A stretch of 64,000 nucleotides of DNA from Bacillota bacterium (GCA_023410475.1 JAEYPS010000032.1:248001-312000), one strand, 5' to 3'. Positions 9,264 through 17,692 are shown, counted from the first letter of the stretch. Program-made: numbers and translations. Notes: generated by a model not told the origin, from the letters alone.

Positions 9264-9530
9264 CTAGGCTGTGATAGACGCTATAGCCTTTGATACTTGA
9301 GCTTTTCTCCTGTCGCAGCTGTTTTTATGTATCGCGCCTTTAAGCGCAGCCTTGTCAAGCGCTCCTGTATACTCTTTAAAAAGCGCATCAGCCGCGTCTT
9401 TGTCTCCCGCCGCTACGGCTTCGTTGAACTTCTTCGCGAGCGTCTTAAGCTCAGATTTAACTACGCGGTTTCTCATCTTCGCTTTGGCTTCAACACGCAC
9501 TCGTCTTTCCGCGGACTTAATATTTGGCAA
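9264..9530 (-). CDS. rpsT: 30S ribosomal protein S20
   Basis: Small-subunit ribosomal protein of 88 residues that binds 16S rRNA early in assembly. The sequence is rich in Lys and Ala, begins PNIKSAERRVR, and contains the family segments KMRNRVVKSELKT and AIHKNSCDRRKAQVSKA. The start codon is TTG, supported by a GGAGGT ribosome binding site seven bases before it; no in-frame ATG fits. E. coli rpsT also uses UUG, which takes part in its autoregulation, so the feature may be functional here. It is transcribed alone on the minus strand, convergent with holA. Confidence 0.96.
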   Translation of the reverse strand: MPNIKSAERRVRVEAKAKMRNRVVKSELKTLAKKFNEAVAAGDKDAADALFKEYTGALDKAALKGAIHKNSCDRRKAQVSKAIASITA

Positions 9531-9553
9531 GTGTACTACCTCCGATAATTACT

Positions 9554-9572
9554 CGATTCAAATAACGAATCG
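9554..9572 (-). promoter_or_regulatory. Hairpin in the rpsT leader
   Basis: Inverted repeat CGATTC / GAATCG with a seven-base loop lies directly ahead of the GGAGGT ribosome binding site of rpsT. It could be a translational control element for S20, but only the hairpin itself is seen. Confidence 0.3.
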
Positions 9573-9710
9573 TATTTTAACACATGCCTATAAGATTTGC
9601 AACAAATTAATCAAAAGTGTTTGCTAAAAATTTAACCTCATGCGAAAATATCTACCAAAATTTTTGCTGTTGTGATAGAATAAGTTTCAGATTTTCAAAG
9701 GAGTCTTATT

Positions 9711-10121
9711 ATGTATTGCAGGAAATGCGGGAAAGATTTTAAGAAAAATAAAAAAGTATGCAATGACTGCGGCACGGCGCTGACGCCGGGCAAGTCGCCG
9801 GGGAAGAAGAATAACAGCAACAAAAGGATGATGATAATCGGCGGTTCTATACTTGCAGTAATACTTGCAGTTTTCCTTATAATCGGCGTAGGAGGAATGC
9901 TGCCGCAGCAGCTTAAAGGAACGTGGCGCGATCAGAGCGGCTTGATGGGCACCGTCGAATTTAAGCCCGGAGGAGTCGTGGAATGGGGTACGGGGAGTGA
10001 CGCCACATATTCGTTCAACGCGGGGACAGGGCAGGGAACGATAACCGCAGGCGGAGGGGCGCACAGCTTTACTTGCGACGGTAACACGCTAATTCTTGAC
10101 GGGGCTACGTATATAAAATAG
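9711..10121 (+). CDS. Zinc-ribbon membrane protein of unknown function
   Basis: Protein of 136 residues. The N-terminus MYCRKCGKDFKKN...CNDCG is a two-CxxC zinc ribbon (Cys3, Cys6, Cys17, Cys20), followed by a basic, Ser/Asn/Gly-rich linker and one membrane segment (about residues 42-64). The outer part of about 70 residues is all beta (LKGTWRDQSG, VEFKPGGVVEWG, YSFNAGTGQG) and resembles small lipocalin-like or DUF5640-type domains that follow zinc ribbons in many Clostridia. A good AAAGGAG site precedes the ATG. It appears monocistronic. The function is unknown. Confidence 0.75.
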   Translation: MYCRKCGKDFKKNKKVCNDCGTALTPGKSPGKKNNSNKRMMIIGGSILAVILAVFLIIGVGGMLPQQLKGTWRDQSGLMGTVEFKPGGVVEWGTGSDATYSFNAGTGQGTITAGGGAHSFTCDGNTLILDGATYIK

Positions 10122-10305
10122 ATTTTTTACTTGCGTGTTCTCGCGCCGCCTTGGCCATAAGCTCGTATATCGGATAGGCGGGCCGGGGCATCAGGCTAGT
10201 CATGCAGAGTCTAAAAGCCAGACCAAAGCCTGCGATTACACGCAATATCACGCCTGTGTAAAAGATACAGACAGAGTCTATGCGCCATCCATATTGCCTG
10301 AAGCT
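10105..10305 (-). pseudogene. Open frame without a clear start; possible gene remnant
   Basis: The 275-base gap after the zinc-ribbon gene holds an uninterrupted minus-strand frame of about 66 codons. The peptide looks protein-like (hydrophobic ILRVIAGFGLAF, then MTSLMPRPAYPIYELMAKAA) and ends in a basic tail. There is no ATG near its upstream end and no ribosome binding site, and its end overlaps the zinc-ribbon gene by 17 bases. It may be the C-terminal scrap of a decayed gene or a chance frame. I do not recognise the family. Confidence 0.2.
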
Positions 10306-10396
10306 TTATGGGTGTAAATTAACCTAAATGTTGGGAATAATATTATCAGTTACACTCGATAAAATAAATTAATGAAGTTGTATTTAGTTTGAAACC

Positions 10397-11479
10397 ATGG
10401 TAAAATCAGAGTCGCGTAAACGATACGCCCGGGAGCGTAGAAGATTGAGGGTAATAATAAGCCTAATCGCTATAATCATAATAGCCGCGGTTGCGGTCGG
10501 CGTTTTTTTATTGCTTGGCAACGATGAAAAAGGCACATCTCCCGTCCAATCGGAGGCAAATGTTATCATCAACGAGTTTCTGGCTTCAAACAGCGGCGTT
10601 CTGCCTGACGATAACGGTAATTACAGCGACTGGATAGAGATATACAATCCCACGGACGGTGTCGTAGACCTTACCGGCTACGGGCTGTCGGACGATAAAA
10701 AATCCCCGAAATGGAAACTGCCCGGTATAATGCTCAAGCCAAAGGGATACCTTGTGGTGTTCGCCTCGGGGCTGGACATTTGCAGGCCCGACGCCGCGTA
10801 TCAGCATACGAATTTTAAGCTGAGCGCTTCGGGAGGCGCAGTTTATCTTTTCAACCCCGCGGGGGAGATAGCCGACAGGATAGAGTATAAGGCACAGACG
10901 CAAAACGTATCGACAGGCAGGGATCCAAAGGATTTATCGCAGCTTATGACGTTTAAAAACCCGACGCCCGGGTTTGTCAACGATGAAGCTGGCTATGCCG
11001 CGTTTGAGCAGAGCAGGAAAGTGGAAGGCTCAACGTTGCTTTTAACGGAAATAAACCCGTCGAACGACACCGCTTTTGCGGACAACAAAGGAAATCAGAG
11101 CGATTATATAGAGATATATAACGCCGGGGCTGAAACTATCGATCTTACCGGCTACGGTCTGTCGGACGACCCGGGGAAAGTGATGAAGTGGAAGTTTCCG
11201 GGCGTTTCGATAGAGCCGGGAGCATACCTTGTTGTGTTCGCGTCGGGAGACGACAGCGCTACGGATATATCATCGGGCGCGATACACACGAACTTTCGTA
11301 TCTCCACGTACAAAGAAACGATAGTGCTGTCTGACGCCGCAGGTTATATACTGGGCAGGGTGGATGTCAAAGAAGTACCGCCCAGCCGCTCATACGCAAG
11401 GGTGTTTGAAGGCGGAGCATATAAGGACGAGTGGGTGTATGCCGCGCCTTCGCCGGGAAGCGCAAACAGCCAAAGTTAA
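10397..11479 (+). CDS. Membrane-anchored protein with two lamin-tail domains
   Basis: Protein of 360 residues: a very basic N-terminus, one membrane segment (about 16-38), then two lamin-tail (LTD) domains on the outer side, about residues 53-170 and 210-335. Both show the LTD hallmarks: INEFLASN or LTEINPSN, DWIEIYNP or DYIEIYNA, DLTGYGLSDD, KWKLPG or KWKFPG, and GxYLVVFASG. In Clostridia LTD domains commonly precede a CotH kinase domain in proteins encoded beside VTC and DUF4956 genes; here the CotH kinase part is missing although the two partners follow at once. No good ribosome binding site is seen; a seven-codon reading frame ends four bases before the start. The role, perhaps in envelope or spore coat, is inference. 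Confidence 0.83.
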   Translation: MVKSESRKRYARERRRLRVIISLIAIIIIAAVAVGVFLLLGNDEKGTSPVQSEANVIINEFLASNSGVLPDDNGNYSDWIEIYNPTDGVVDLTGYGLSDDKKSPKWKLPGIMLKPKGYLVVFASGLDICRPDAAYQHTNFKLSASGGAVYLFNPAGEIADRIEYKAQTQNVSTGRDPKDLSQLMTFKNPTPGFVNDEAGYAAFEQSRKVEGSTLLLTEINPSNDTAFADNKGNQSDYIEIYNAGAETIDLTGYGLSDDPGKVMKWKFPGVSIEPGAYLVVFASGDDSATDISSGAIHTNFRISTYKETIVLSDAAGYILGRVDVKEVPPSRSYARVFEGGAYKDEWVYAAPSPGSANSQS

Positions 11480-11540
11480 AAAGCTGAGCTTTAAGCAAGG
11501 CGAAGGTTCGGTATCGATATAGCACGGATGGAGAAATTTA

Positions 11541-12800
11541 ATGGCCAGAGACGAAGATATCTTTAAGAAACTCAAAAAAGAAACGCCGCTTGTAAAGCAG
11601 AGAGATCTGCAGCCGCTTTCAAAGCGTGAGTTTACTCCGCCTAAGACCACGCTCAGCATACCTGTCGAATACAAGCACAAGCGAAATAAAAAGGAGATAC
11701 GGCGGGAGCCCGGCATATTCACAGGCGCTGAAGAAAAAAGCGCTGTTTCAAAGCGTCAGGCGAGCGAGACTGTTTCTCTCGAACACGAAAGGGCTGAAAG
11801 CAGGGCAATCGAAAACAAGCAGGAGGCTTTGCGGGACAAGCCTAAGATCGCTCCGAAAACCGCTAAGCCTAGAAAGCTCGAAGTCTTTGCTGATGATATA
11901 AAACCGCAATCGCACTCGCAGGAGAATGCGGACGAGTTAAAGCAGCAAAAAACGTACGACTCGCCAATCGCGCGCAGCCCGCAGCCGCAAAGGACAAACG
12001 TTCCGGCAAGAAGAGAAGACGCAAAGCCCGGGATTACATATACGCCACCAACGCGAAAAATAGTTGAAGAGGCGGCATACCATTCGGCTTATATTGAGGA
12101 CGCGGCGGAGAAGAAGCGCATACAGATGAGGCACGAGCTTAAGTTTTATATAAACTACCGCGACTATGTAATGCTCAAATGCGCGCTTAAGGCTTTGATG
12201 TATCCCGACCCATACGCAGGAGAAGATAACTCTTATCATGTGCGCAGCCTGTATTTCGACGATATAAACGACTCGGCGCTTAGGGAAAAAATAGCTGGGA
12301 GCGACAACAGGTGTAAGTACAGGATAAGGATATACAACTTAAAGGACGACGCCATAAAGTTCGAGAAAAAATTTAAGTCAGGTCAGTATGTCGGGAAAAA
12401 GAGCTTAGACCTTACCCGAGCCGAGTATGAAAGCATAATGGCGGGAGATTGTGACTTTTTATTGGACAGGAATGAAGAGCTTGCCAAAGAGCTCTTTCTG
12501 GAGATGAAGGGGAACCTGCTTCGTCCGCGTGTAATCGTGGAATATATGAGGGAAGCCTACGTGTCTCATATTGAAAACTGCAGAATCACGTTTGACAAGG
12601 ATCTTAAGGCCGGACTTATGTTAAGAGACGTCTTTGATGCTAACGCGCCTGTAATGCCTATGTATGATAGCGGGCTTATGGTGCTTGAGGTCAAGTTCAA
12701 CAAATACCTGCCCGAATACATCAAACGTGTTCTAAATAATATCAACTCTGCCGACAGATGCGCGATATCAAAATACGTCATCTGCAGGAAGTACGAATAG
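11541..12800 (+). CDS. VTC-domain (polyphosphate polymerase-like) protein with long N-terminal extension
   Basis: Protein of 419 residues. The C-terminal part (about 195-415) is a VTC domain, the tunnel-shaped triphosphate fold of yeast Vtc4 that makes polyphosphate from ATP. It keeps the basic and acidic tunnel motifs RHELKFYI, SLYFDD, KYRIRIYN, FEKKFKSGQYVGKKS, LRPRVIVEYMREAYV and LEVKFNKYLP. The first 190 residues are charged, repetitive and probably disordered (many K, E, R, P, Q), which is unusual for the family. It sits between an LTD protein and a DUF4956 membrane protein, which matches a module known in many bacteria. Catalysis on ATP is inferred from the family. Confidence 0.85.
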   Translation: MARDEDIFKKLKKETPLVKQRDLQPLSKREFTPPKTTLSIPVEYKHKRNKKEIRREPGIFTGAEEKSAVSKRQASETVSLEHERAESRAIENKQEALRDKPKIAPKTAKPRKLEVFADDIKPQSHSQENADELKQQKTYDSPIARSPQPQRTNVPARREDAKPGITYTPPTRKIVEEAAYHSAYIEDAAEKKRIQMRHELKFYINYRDYVMLKCALKALMYPDPYAGEDNSYHVRSLYFDDINDSALREKIAGSDNRCKYRIRIYNLKDDAIKFEKKFKSGQYVGKKSLDLTRAEYESIMAGDCDFLLDRNEELAKELFLEMKGNLLRPRVIVEYMREAYVSHIENCRITFDKDLKAGLMLRDVFDANAPVMPMYDSGLMVLEVKFNKYLPEYIKRVLNNINSADRCAISKYVICRKYE

Positions 12801-12813
12801 GAGGATTTATTAA

Positions 12814-13488
12814 ATGAGTACAACAGACGTAATCAGAAAGAGTGTGCTCGAAAATTTTCAGCTGGGGAACATCACGCTTGAAAGCATATTATTAACGCTG
12901 GCGCTTGCGTTCGCCGCGGGTATAATAATCTACTTTATTTACCGGCTGACGTTTGGGGGCGTTGTTTTTTCAAAGAGCTTCGGAGCGTCGCTTGTGATGC
13001 TTTGTATGGTTACCTCGATGGTGATACTGCCGATATCCACAAACCTCATGCTCTCGCTCGGTATGGTAGGAGCGCTTTCGATCGTAAGGTTCAGGACGGC
13101 CGTAAAAGACACTATGGACACGATATTCATGTTCTGGTCCATAGCCGCCGGTATCGCTCTTGGAGCGCAGCAGTGGGCTATAGCTGCCATCGGCGTTGCG
13201 TGCATAAGCATATTCATGCTTATATTAAATCTGTTCAAGTCCAAGAGGAATTTCCCGTTCATGCTCGTTCTGCGCTTTGATGAGAGCAGCAAGAAGGAAG
13301 TACAAAACGTGCTTCGCAAGCTGCCCGAAGGTAGGCTTAAGTCTAAAGTCGTCTCGCAGGGAATGATGGAGCTTACGATAGAGATGAACATCAGGGACGA
13401 CGAGGTGGGCATGATAGACGCGTTCTCGGCGGTGCCTGGCGTGCACGACGCGTCGCTCATAAGCTATAAAGGCGATATCATAGCCTGA
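12814..13488 (+). CDS. DUF4956 membrane protein
   Basis: Protein of 224 residues with four or five membrane segments in the first 140 residues and a soluble C-terminal part. The segment MVGALSIVRFRTAVKDTMDT is the conserved signature of DUF4956. The soluble tail (LRKLPEGRLKSKVVSQGMMELTIEM) resembles a ferredoxin-like/ACT-type fold. DUF4956 proteins are regularly encoded next to VTC-domain polymerases and probably form or anchor a membrane complex with them. A clear AGGAGG site lies before the ATG, 13 bases after the VTC gene. A strong bidirectional terminator follows. Confidence 0.88.
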   Translation: MSTTDVIRKSVLENFQLGNITLESILLTLALAFAAGIIIYFIYRLTFGGVVFSKSFGASLVMLCMVTSMVILPISTNLMLSLGMVGALSIVRFRTAVKDTMDTIFMFWSIAAGIALGAQQWAIAAIGVACISIFMLILNLFKSKRNFPFMLVLRFDESSKKEVQNVLRKLPEGRLKSKVVSQGMMELTIEMNIRDDEVGMIDAFSAVPGVHDASLISYKGDIIA

Positions 13489-13508
13489 TTCTGATCATAT
13501 AAAAGCAA

Positions 13509-13536
13509 AATACCGCATCCAAACGGGTGCGGTATT
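13509..13536. terminator. Bidirectional terminator between DUF4956 gene and speB
   Basis: Inverted repeat of 12 pairs (AATACCGCATCC / GGGTGCGGTATT, one G-T pair) with loop AAAC lies between two convergent operons. Confidence 0.8.
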
Positions 13537-13552
13537 GTTGTGCCTTTAAAGA

Positions 13553-14404
13553 TTATTTCCCGAGCATAAGCAGCAGCTCGCGCAGTATCTTGCAAGCTGT
13601 GAGCGTTGAAGCTCCGCTATGGTCGTAGTGAGGGGATAGCTCGTTCACATCGGCTGCGACGATATCAAGCCCACTCAGGCGCATTATGCTTTCTGTAAGC
13701 TCGTTGTAGCTGATGCCTCCAGCCTCGGGTGTGCCCGTGCCGGGCAAAACGGAAGAGTCGAGCACGTCGAGGTCTATCGAGAGATAGACCGGCTTATCCT
13801 TTACCCTCTCTATAGCGTGATCGAGGTTGTCGCAGTTAAAGAAATTCGTGTACACATGTGATTTTCCCCACTCGATTTCCTCGCGTTCGCCCGAGCGTAT
13901 TCCGTACTGGAATATCCTGCCGTCGCCCACGATGTCCCATATGCGTCGCATGACGGTGGCGTGCGAGAACTCCTGACCGTAGTATTCGTCGCGCAGATCG
14001 GAATGAGCGTCGAAATGTATGACATGAACGCCGGGGTGCTTTTTAGCGACAGCGCGCACAGAGGCGAGTGACACGAGGTGCTCTCCGCCTATCATAACGG
14101 GAAGCTTTCCGTCCGCAAGTATCTGCGCCGCGGTCTTTTCTATAGCCTCAAGCGCCTGAATAGTGCTTCCTATGGGAATGAGAACGTCTCCGATATCGCA
14201 TACGGCTACGTCGTTAAGGTCTCTGCCCTGAGCGATGCTGTACGTCTCGATGCCCCCGCCGCTGTCGAGTCGCATCGCGTTCGCCGCAAAGCGCGTTCCG
14301 GGGCGGAATGAGGTCGTGCCGTCAAACGGCGCTCCGAAAACGACGATATCCGCTTCGCTGTAATCCCGGTCGCACCCAATAAACGTAAGCTCGTTTCTAT
14401 TCAT
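13553..14404 (-). CDS. speB: Agmatinase (ureohydrolase)
   Basis: Ureohydrolase of 283 residues that would split agmatine into putrescine and urea. The binuclear manganese site is complete: GGEH, FDAHSD and SIDLDVLDSS, with a further conserved NELSP near the end. The short N-terminus and the operon context (speD, speA, speE upstream) support agmatinase rather than arginase. The frame is open to a TTG two codons earlier, but the ATG used here is eight bases after GGAGAG and overlaps the speE stop by eight bases. It is the last gene of the polyamine operon. Confidence 0.9.
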   Translation of the reverse strand: MNRNELTFIGCDRDYSEADIVVFGAPFDGTTSFRPGTRFAANAMRLDSGGGIETYSIAQGRDLNDVAVCDIGDVLIPIGSTIQALEAIEKTAAQILADGKLPVMIGGEHLVSLASVRAVAKKHPGVHVIHFDAHSDLRDEYYGQEFSHATVMRRIWDIVGDGRIFQYGIRSGEREEIEWGKSHVYTNFFNCDNLDHAIERVKDKPVYLSIDLDVLDSSVLPGTGTPEAGGISYNELTESIMRLSGLDIVAADVNELSPHYDHSGASTLTACKILRELLLMLGK

Positions 14405-15254
14405 AATCAACGCTCTCCAGCATCTCTATAACGTAATTGGGAAGCGAAAACGCCGCCTTGTGCAGCTCGGTGTTGTAATAGCGCGTCTTTATGCCAAGCG
14501 CGTTCCATCTGTTTTCGTCGAGGCCAGCGATAGGGTCAACTGTCTTTGAGGCAAACCCGAACAGCCAGTGCCCGGAAGGGTATGTGGGTATGTGAGCCTG
14601 ATATACGCGGCAGATGGGGAAGAACTGCCTTATCCTCATATGCGCGCGCTTCATGTTTGACGCATATGCGGAATAATACGGGCTCTCGTGCTGGTTGACG
14701 AGTATGCCGTTTTCGGTGAGCGCTTTATAACAGTTGCCGTAGAACTCCTTTGTAAAAAGTCCCTCTCCCGGACCGAACGGGTCGGTGGAATCGACTATGA
14801 CAAGGTCGTAGGCATCCTTGCGCGAGCGCACGAACTTGAGGCCGTCCTCGTAGTATATGTTCACTCTTTTATCGTCGAGGCTGCATGTTAGCGAGGGAAG
14901 GAACTCTCGGCACACATCTACGACCTGCTTGTCTATCTCGACCATATCGATATGCTTGATGCTCTCGTATCTCGTAAGCTCCCTTACAGTGCCGCCGTCT
15001 CCCGCGCCTATGACGAGCACGTTCTTTATATCGGGCTTCGCGGCCATGGGGACGTGAACTATCATGTCGTGATAGATAAACTCATCCTTTTCGGTAACCA
15101 TCATAAGCCCGTCGAGCGTCATGAACAGCCCGAACTCCTCCGAGTCGAACACGTCTATCCTTTGAAAGTCGCTCTCTTTGCCGTAAAGCTGACGCCTTAC
15201 CTTAATAGAAAACCTTACCGAATCAGTATGCTCTTCCGTATACCATAGCTCCAT
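14397..15254 (-). CDS. speE: Spermidine synthase
   Basis: Polyamine aminopropyltransferase of 285 residues. It transfers the aminopropyl group of decarboxylated SAM to putrescine. The sequence begins MELWYTEEHTDSVRFSIKV, typical of bacterial SpeE, and contains the gatekeeping region LFMTLDGLMMVTEKDEFIYHDM, the nucleotide motif VIGAGDGGTVREL, the acidic DMVEID strand, and the catalytic VDSTDPFGP. The stop codon overlaps speB, and speA lies 12 bases upstream, so all are translated from one mRNA. Confidence 0.96.
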   Translation of the reverse strand: MELWYTEEHTDSVRFSIKVRRQLYGKESDFQRIDVFDSEEFGLFMTLDGLMMVTEKDEFIYHDMIVHVPMAAKPDIKNVLVIGAGDGGTVRELTRYESIKHIDMVEIDKQVVDVCREFLPSLTCSLDDKRVNIYYEDGLKFVRSRKDAYDLVIVDSTDPFGPGEGLFTKEFYGNCYKALTENGILVNQHESPYYSAYASNMKRAHMRIRQFFPICRVYQAHIPTYPSGHWLFGFASKTVDPIAGLDENRWNALGIKTRYYNTELHKAAFSLPNYVIEMLESVDYE

Positions 15255-15266
15255 TGTCCGTCTCCG

Positions 15267-16754
15267 TTACACAAGAATATTTATATTTTCAACCCGCATA
15301 TCCTCGGCGCCCGTCAGCAGCGCGCCTTTTTCTTTTGCGTACATTATATAGCTAATTATTTCCTTTGTGATTACTTCGCCCGGCGCAATTATAGGTATGC
15401 CCGGGGGATAGCACATAACAAAATCGCCGCTTACCGTGTTTACGCTCTCGCTTAATGGTACGCTCTTTTTCTTCGCGTAAAACGCCTTTTCGGGCGATAC
15501 CCTGACAATAGGCGTTATATACTCATGGTCAAACATGCCGGTGTGCCGTCCGGAACTCAGCCTTTTTATCTCGGCAAGGGCGGAGACAAGGCGCTCTATC
15601 ATAAGCGTAGTGTCGCCCACCGAGATTATAGCGAGGAAATTCGCGACGTCTCCGAACTCTACCTGTATGGAATACTCGTCGCGCAGTATATCGTAAACCT
15701 CAAAACCCGCGAGGCCCAGCTTAATAGTGTTAATGCTGAGCTTTGTGCGGTCGAAGCTTTTTACCGCAGGGCCTTTTATTTCTTCGGAAAAAGCGTAATA
15801 CCCTCCGATGGCGTTTATCTCGTTCCTCGCGTATTCCGCAAGCGACAATACCTTGTCAAACATCGCCTTTCCGTTGAGAGCGAGGTTTTTGCGCGCGATG
15901 TCGAGAGAAGACAACAAAAGGTATGACGCGCTTGTCGTCTGTGTAAGGTTGATGACTATGCGCATATGGTCGGCGTTCACGCGCTCCTTATTCACGAGCA
16001 GCAGCGAGCTCTGCGTTAGCGAGCCTCCTGTTTTGTGCACGCTGACGGCAGCCATATCGGCGCCAAGGTGCATCGCCGCGCAGGGAAGACCGTCATGGAA
16101 ATAAAAATGCGTGCCGTGCGCCTCGTCGACGAGCACGAGCATTCCGTGGCTGTGCGCAAGCTTTATTATACCTTCAAGGTCCGAGCAGACGCCGTAATAC
16201 GTAGGGGTGTTTACAAACACGGCCTTTGCGTCAGGGTTTTCAAGTATAGCCCTTTCTACGGCTTCGAGCGTCATCCCAAGGGGTATACCGAGCTCGGCGT
16301 TTATGCCGGGGTTTACATAAACGGGCACCGCACCGCACAGTATCACCGCGTTTATCGCGCTGCGGTGAACGTTCCTCGGCATTATTATCTTTTCGTTCTC
16401 GGCGCAGCTGCCGAGTATCATAGCCTGTACGGAAGACGTAGTCCCGCCAACAAGAAAGAAAACCTTATCGCATCCAAACGCCTCGGCTGCAAGGTCTTCT
16501 GCTTCTTTTATTACCGACATAGGGTGGCAGAGGTTGTCGAGGGATTTCATAGAGTTTACGTCTATCGATACGCACTTCTCTCCTAAAAAATCGCGCAGCT
16601 CGGGAGTGCCTCTGCCTTGCTTGTGCCCCGGAACATCAAACGGCACTACTCTGCGCTGTTTGTAATTCTGAAGCGCTGAAAGGATGGGCGTTTTTGACTG
16701 CCGGTTCCTGTAATCGGGTTCGCTCTGCCTGTCACTTATAGATGTTCGTTCCAT
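15267..16754 (-). CDS. speA: Arginine decarboxylase (Orn/Lys/Arg decarboxylase family, PLP)
   Basis: PLP-dependent decarboxylase of the aspartate-aminotransferase-fold family, 495 residues. After a short leader it has the family start VVPFDVPGHKQGRG, then VFFLVGGTTSSVQAMI, the PLP-contacting VDEAHGTHFYFH, and the Schiff-base lysine in SVHKTGGSLTQSS. The C-terminal domain ends with CYPPGIPIIAPGE. Family members act on arginine, lysine or ornithine. With an agmatinase gene two genes downstream, arginine to agmatine is the most likely reaction. The start overlaps the end of speD by 23 bases. Confidence 0.9.
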   Translation of the reverse strand: MERTSISDRQSEPDYRNRQSKTPILSALQNYKQRRVVPFDVPGHKQGRGTPELRDFLGEKCVSIDVNSMKSLDNLCHPMSVIKEAEDLAAEAFGCDKVFFLVGGTTSSVQAMILGSCAENEKIIMPRNVHRSAINAVILCGAVPVYVNPGINAELGIPLGMTLEAVERAILENPDAKAVFVNTPTYYGVCSDLEGIIKLAHSHGMLVLVDEAHGTHFYFHDGLPCAAMHLGADMAAVSVHKTGGSLTQSSLLLVNKERVNADHMRIVINLTQTTSASYLLLSSLDIARKNLALNGKAMFDKVLSLAEYARNEINAIGGYYAFSEEIKGPAVKSFDRTKLSINTIKLGLAGFEVYDILRDEYSIQVEFGDVANFLAIISVGDTTLMIERLVSALAEIKRLSSGRHTGMFDHEYITPIVRVSPEKAFYAKKKSVPLSESVNTVSGDFVMCYPPGIPIIAPGEVITKEIISYIMYAKEKGALLTGAEDMRVENINILV

Positions 16755-17541
16755 AGTATATCTCGATCATCTCTCTGTATAGCTTATCCCTTATCTCCCG
16801 CCTTTTTTCCGGCTTTAATGCGTAAACATCCGTATTGAAAAGATAGTTGTTAAGGTCTATCTCTTTTCGCATCATTTTCGTATGGAAGATATTCGACTGG
16901 TATACGTTTACGTCTATCGCGTCGTATTCGTTCAGCGTTTCATTGTTGATAAAATTCTGTATTGAATTGATCTCATGGTCTATATAATACTTGTTGCCGT
17001 TTATATCGCGCGTAAAGCCTCTTACACGGTAATCGGTAACGATGATATCCGAATCGAAGCTAGATATAAGAAAGTCGAGCGCTTTTAATGGCGATATCTT
17101 TCCGCACGTAGATACGTCAATGTCTACCCTGAACGTCGTTATATCCTTTTCGGGATGAAACTCGGGGTAGGTATGGACGGTAACGTGGCTCTTGTCGAGG
17201 TGCGCTACAACGCTGTCCTTGGCGTTTTCAAATACTATATCGCCCTTGTTGCAGCTGGGGTCTATAACGTGAGTCGAGAGAGCCTCTTCGCTTATAAGAA
17301 TTGTGGCGCTTGCGCCCTGGGGCTCGTAGTCCTGCTTTGATATATTGAGTACATGAGCGCCGATAATATCAGTTACGGTGCACAGGATGTTCGTCAGACG
17401 CTCCGAGTTATACTGCTCGTCTATATAAATAAGATAATCGTTTTTATCTTTCTGGGATTCCGCGTAACATACGTCGTAGATATTGAAGCTTAAGGATTTA
17501 GTAAGGTTGTTAAATCCGTAAAGCGTTATTTTCTTCTCCAA
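16732..17541 (-). CDS. speD: S-adenosylmethionine decarboxylase proenzyme (E. coli type)
   Basis: Pyruvoyl-dependent SAM decarboxylase of 269 residues. It supplies the aminopropyl donor for SpeE. The self-cleavage site is LDKS-HVTVHTYPE: cutting between Lys and Ser gives the beta chain and an alpha chain that begins with the pyruvoyl group. The length and the KS site fit the long E. coli-type enzyme, not the short Thermotoga/Bacillus type. It is the first gene of the minus-strand operon speD-speA-speE-speB. It is transcribed away from a GntR-ABC cassette. Confidence 0.95.
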   Translation of the reverse strand: MEKKITLYGFNNLTKSLSFNIYDVCYAESQKDKNDYLIYIDEQYNSERLTNILCTVTDIIGAHVLNISKQDYEPQGASATILISEEALSTHVIDPSCNKGDIVFENAKDSVVAHLDKSHVTVHTYPEFHPEKDITTFRVDIDVSTCGKISPLKALDFLISSFDSDIIVTDYRVRGFTRDINGNKYYIDHEINSIQNFINNETLNEYDAIDVNVYQSNIFHTKMMRKEIDLNNYLFNTDVYALKPEKRREIRDKLYREMIEIYYGTNIYK

Positions 17542-17573
17542 TTCAGTATCACGTCCTTAGTCGTTTTGAACAA

Positions 17574-17601
17574 ATAATATCACAAATAAACCAAAAATCA
17601 A
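17574..17601 (-). promoter_or_regulatory. Possible promoter for the spe operon
   Basis: On the minus strand TTGATT, a 16-base spacer and TATTAT lie about 35 bases before the speD start. The match is partial. Confidence 0.4.
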
Positions 17602-17651
17602 ATATTAAATTGGGCTGCGATATATTGCTGCGCAAACAGCAAAATTACTTG

Positions 17652-17680
17652 TTGACAAAATGCCGCGCCTGTTTTATAGT
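17652..17680 (+). promoter_or_regulatory. Sigma-A promoter for the GntR-ABC operon
   Basis: TTGACA, a 17-base spacer and TATAGT form a near-consensus promoter 37 bases before the GntR start codon. Confidence 0.85.
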
Positions 17681-17692
17681 TAAATACAAAAG

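Noticed and set aside
10135..10317. Plus-strand 60-codon open frame in the gap after the zinc-ribbon gene
   Set aside because: No ribosome binding site and no protein-like pattern; the opposite strand looks slightly more coding-like.
10372..10392. Seven-codon reading frame (MKLYLV) ending four bases before the LTD gene
   Set aside because: No ribosome binding site and no leader-peptide logic such as runs of one amino acid.
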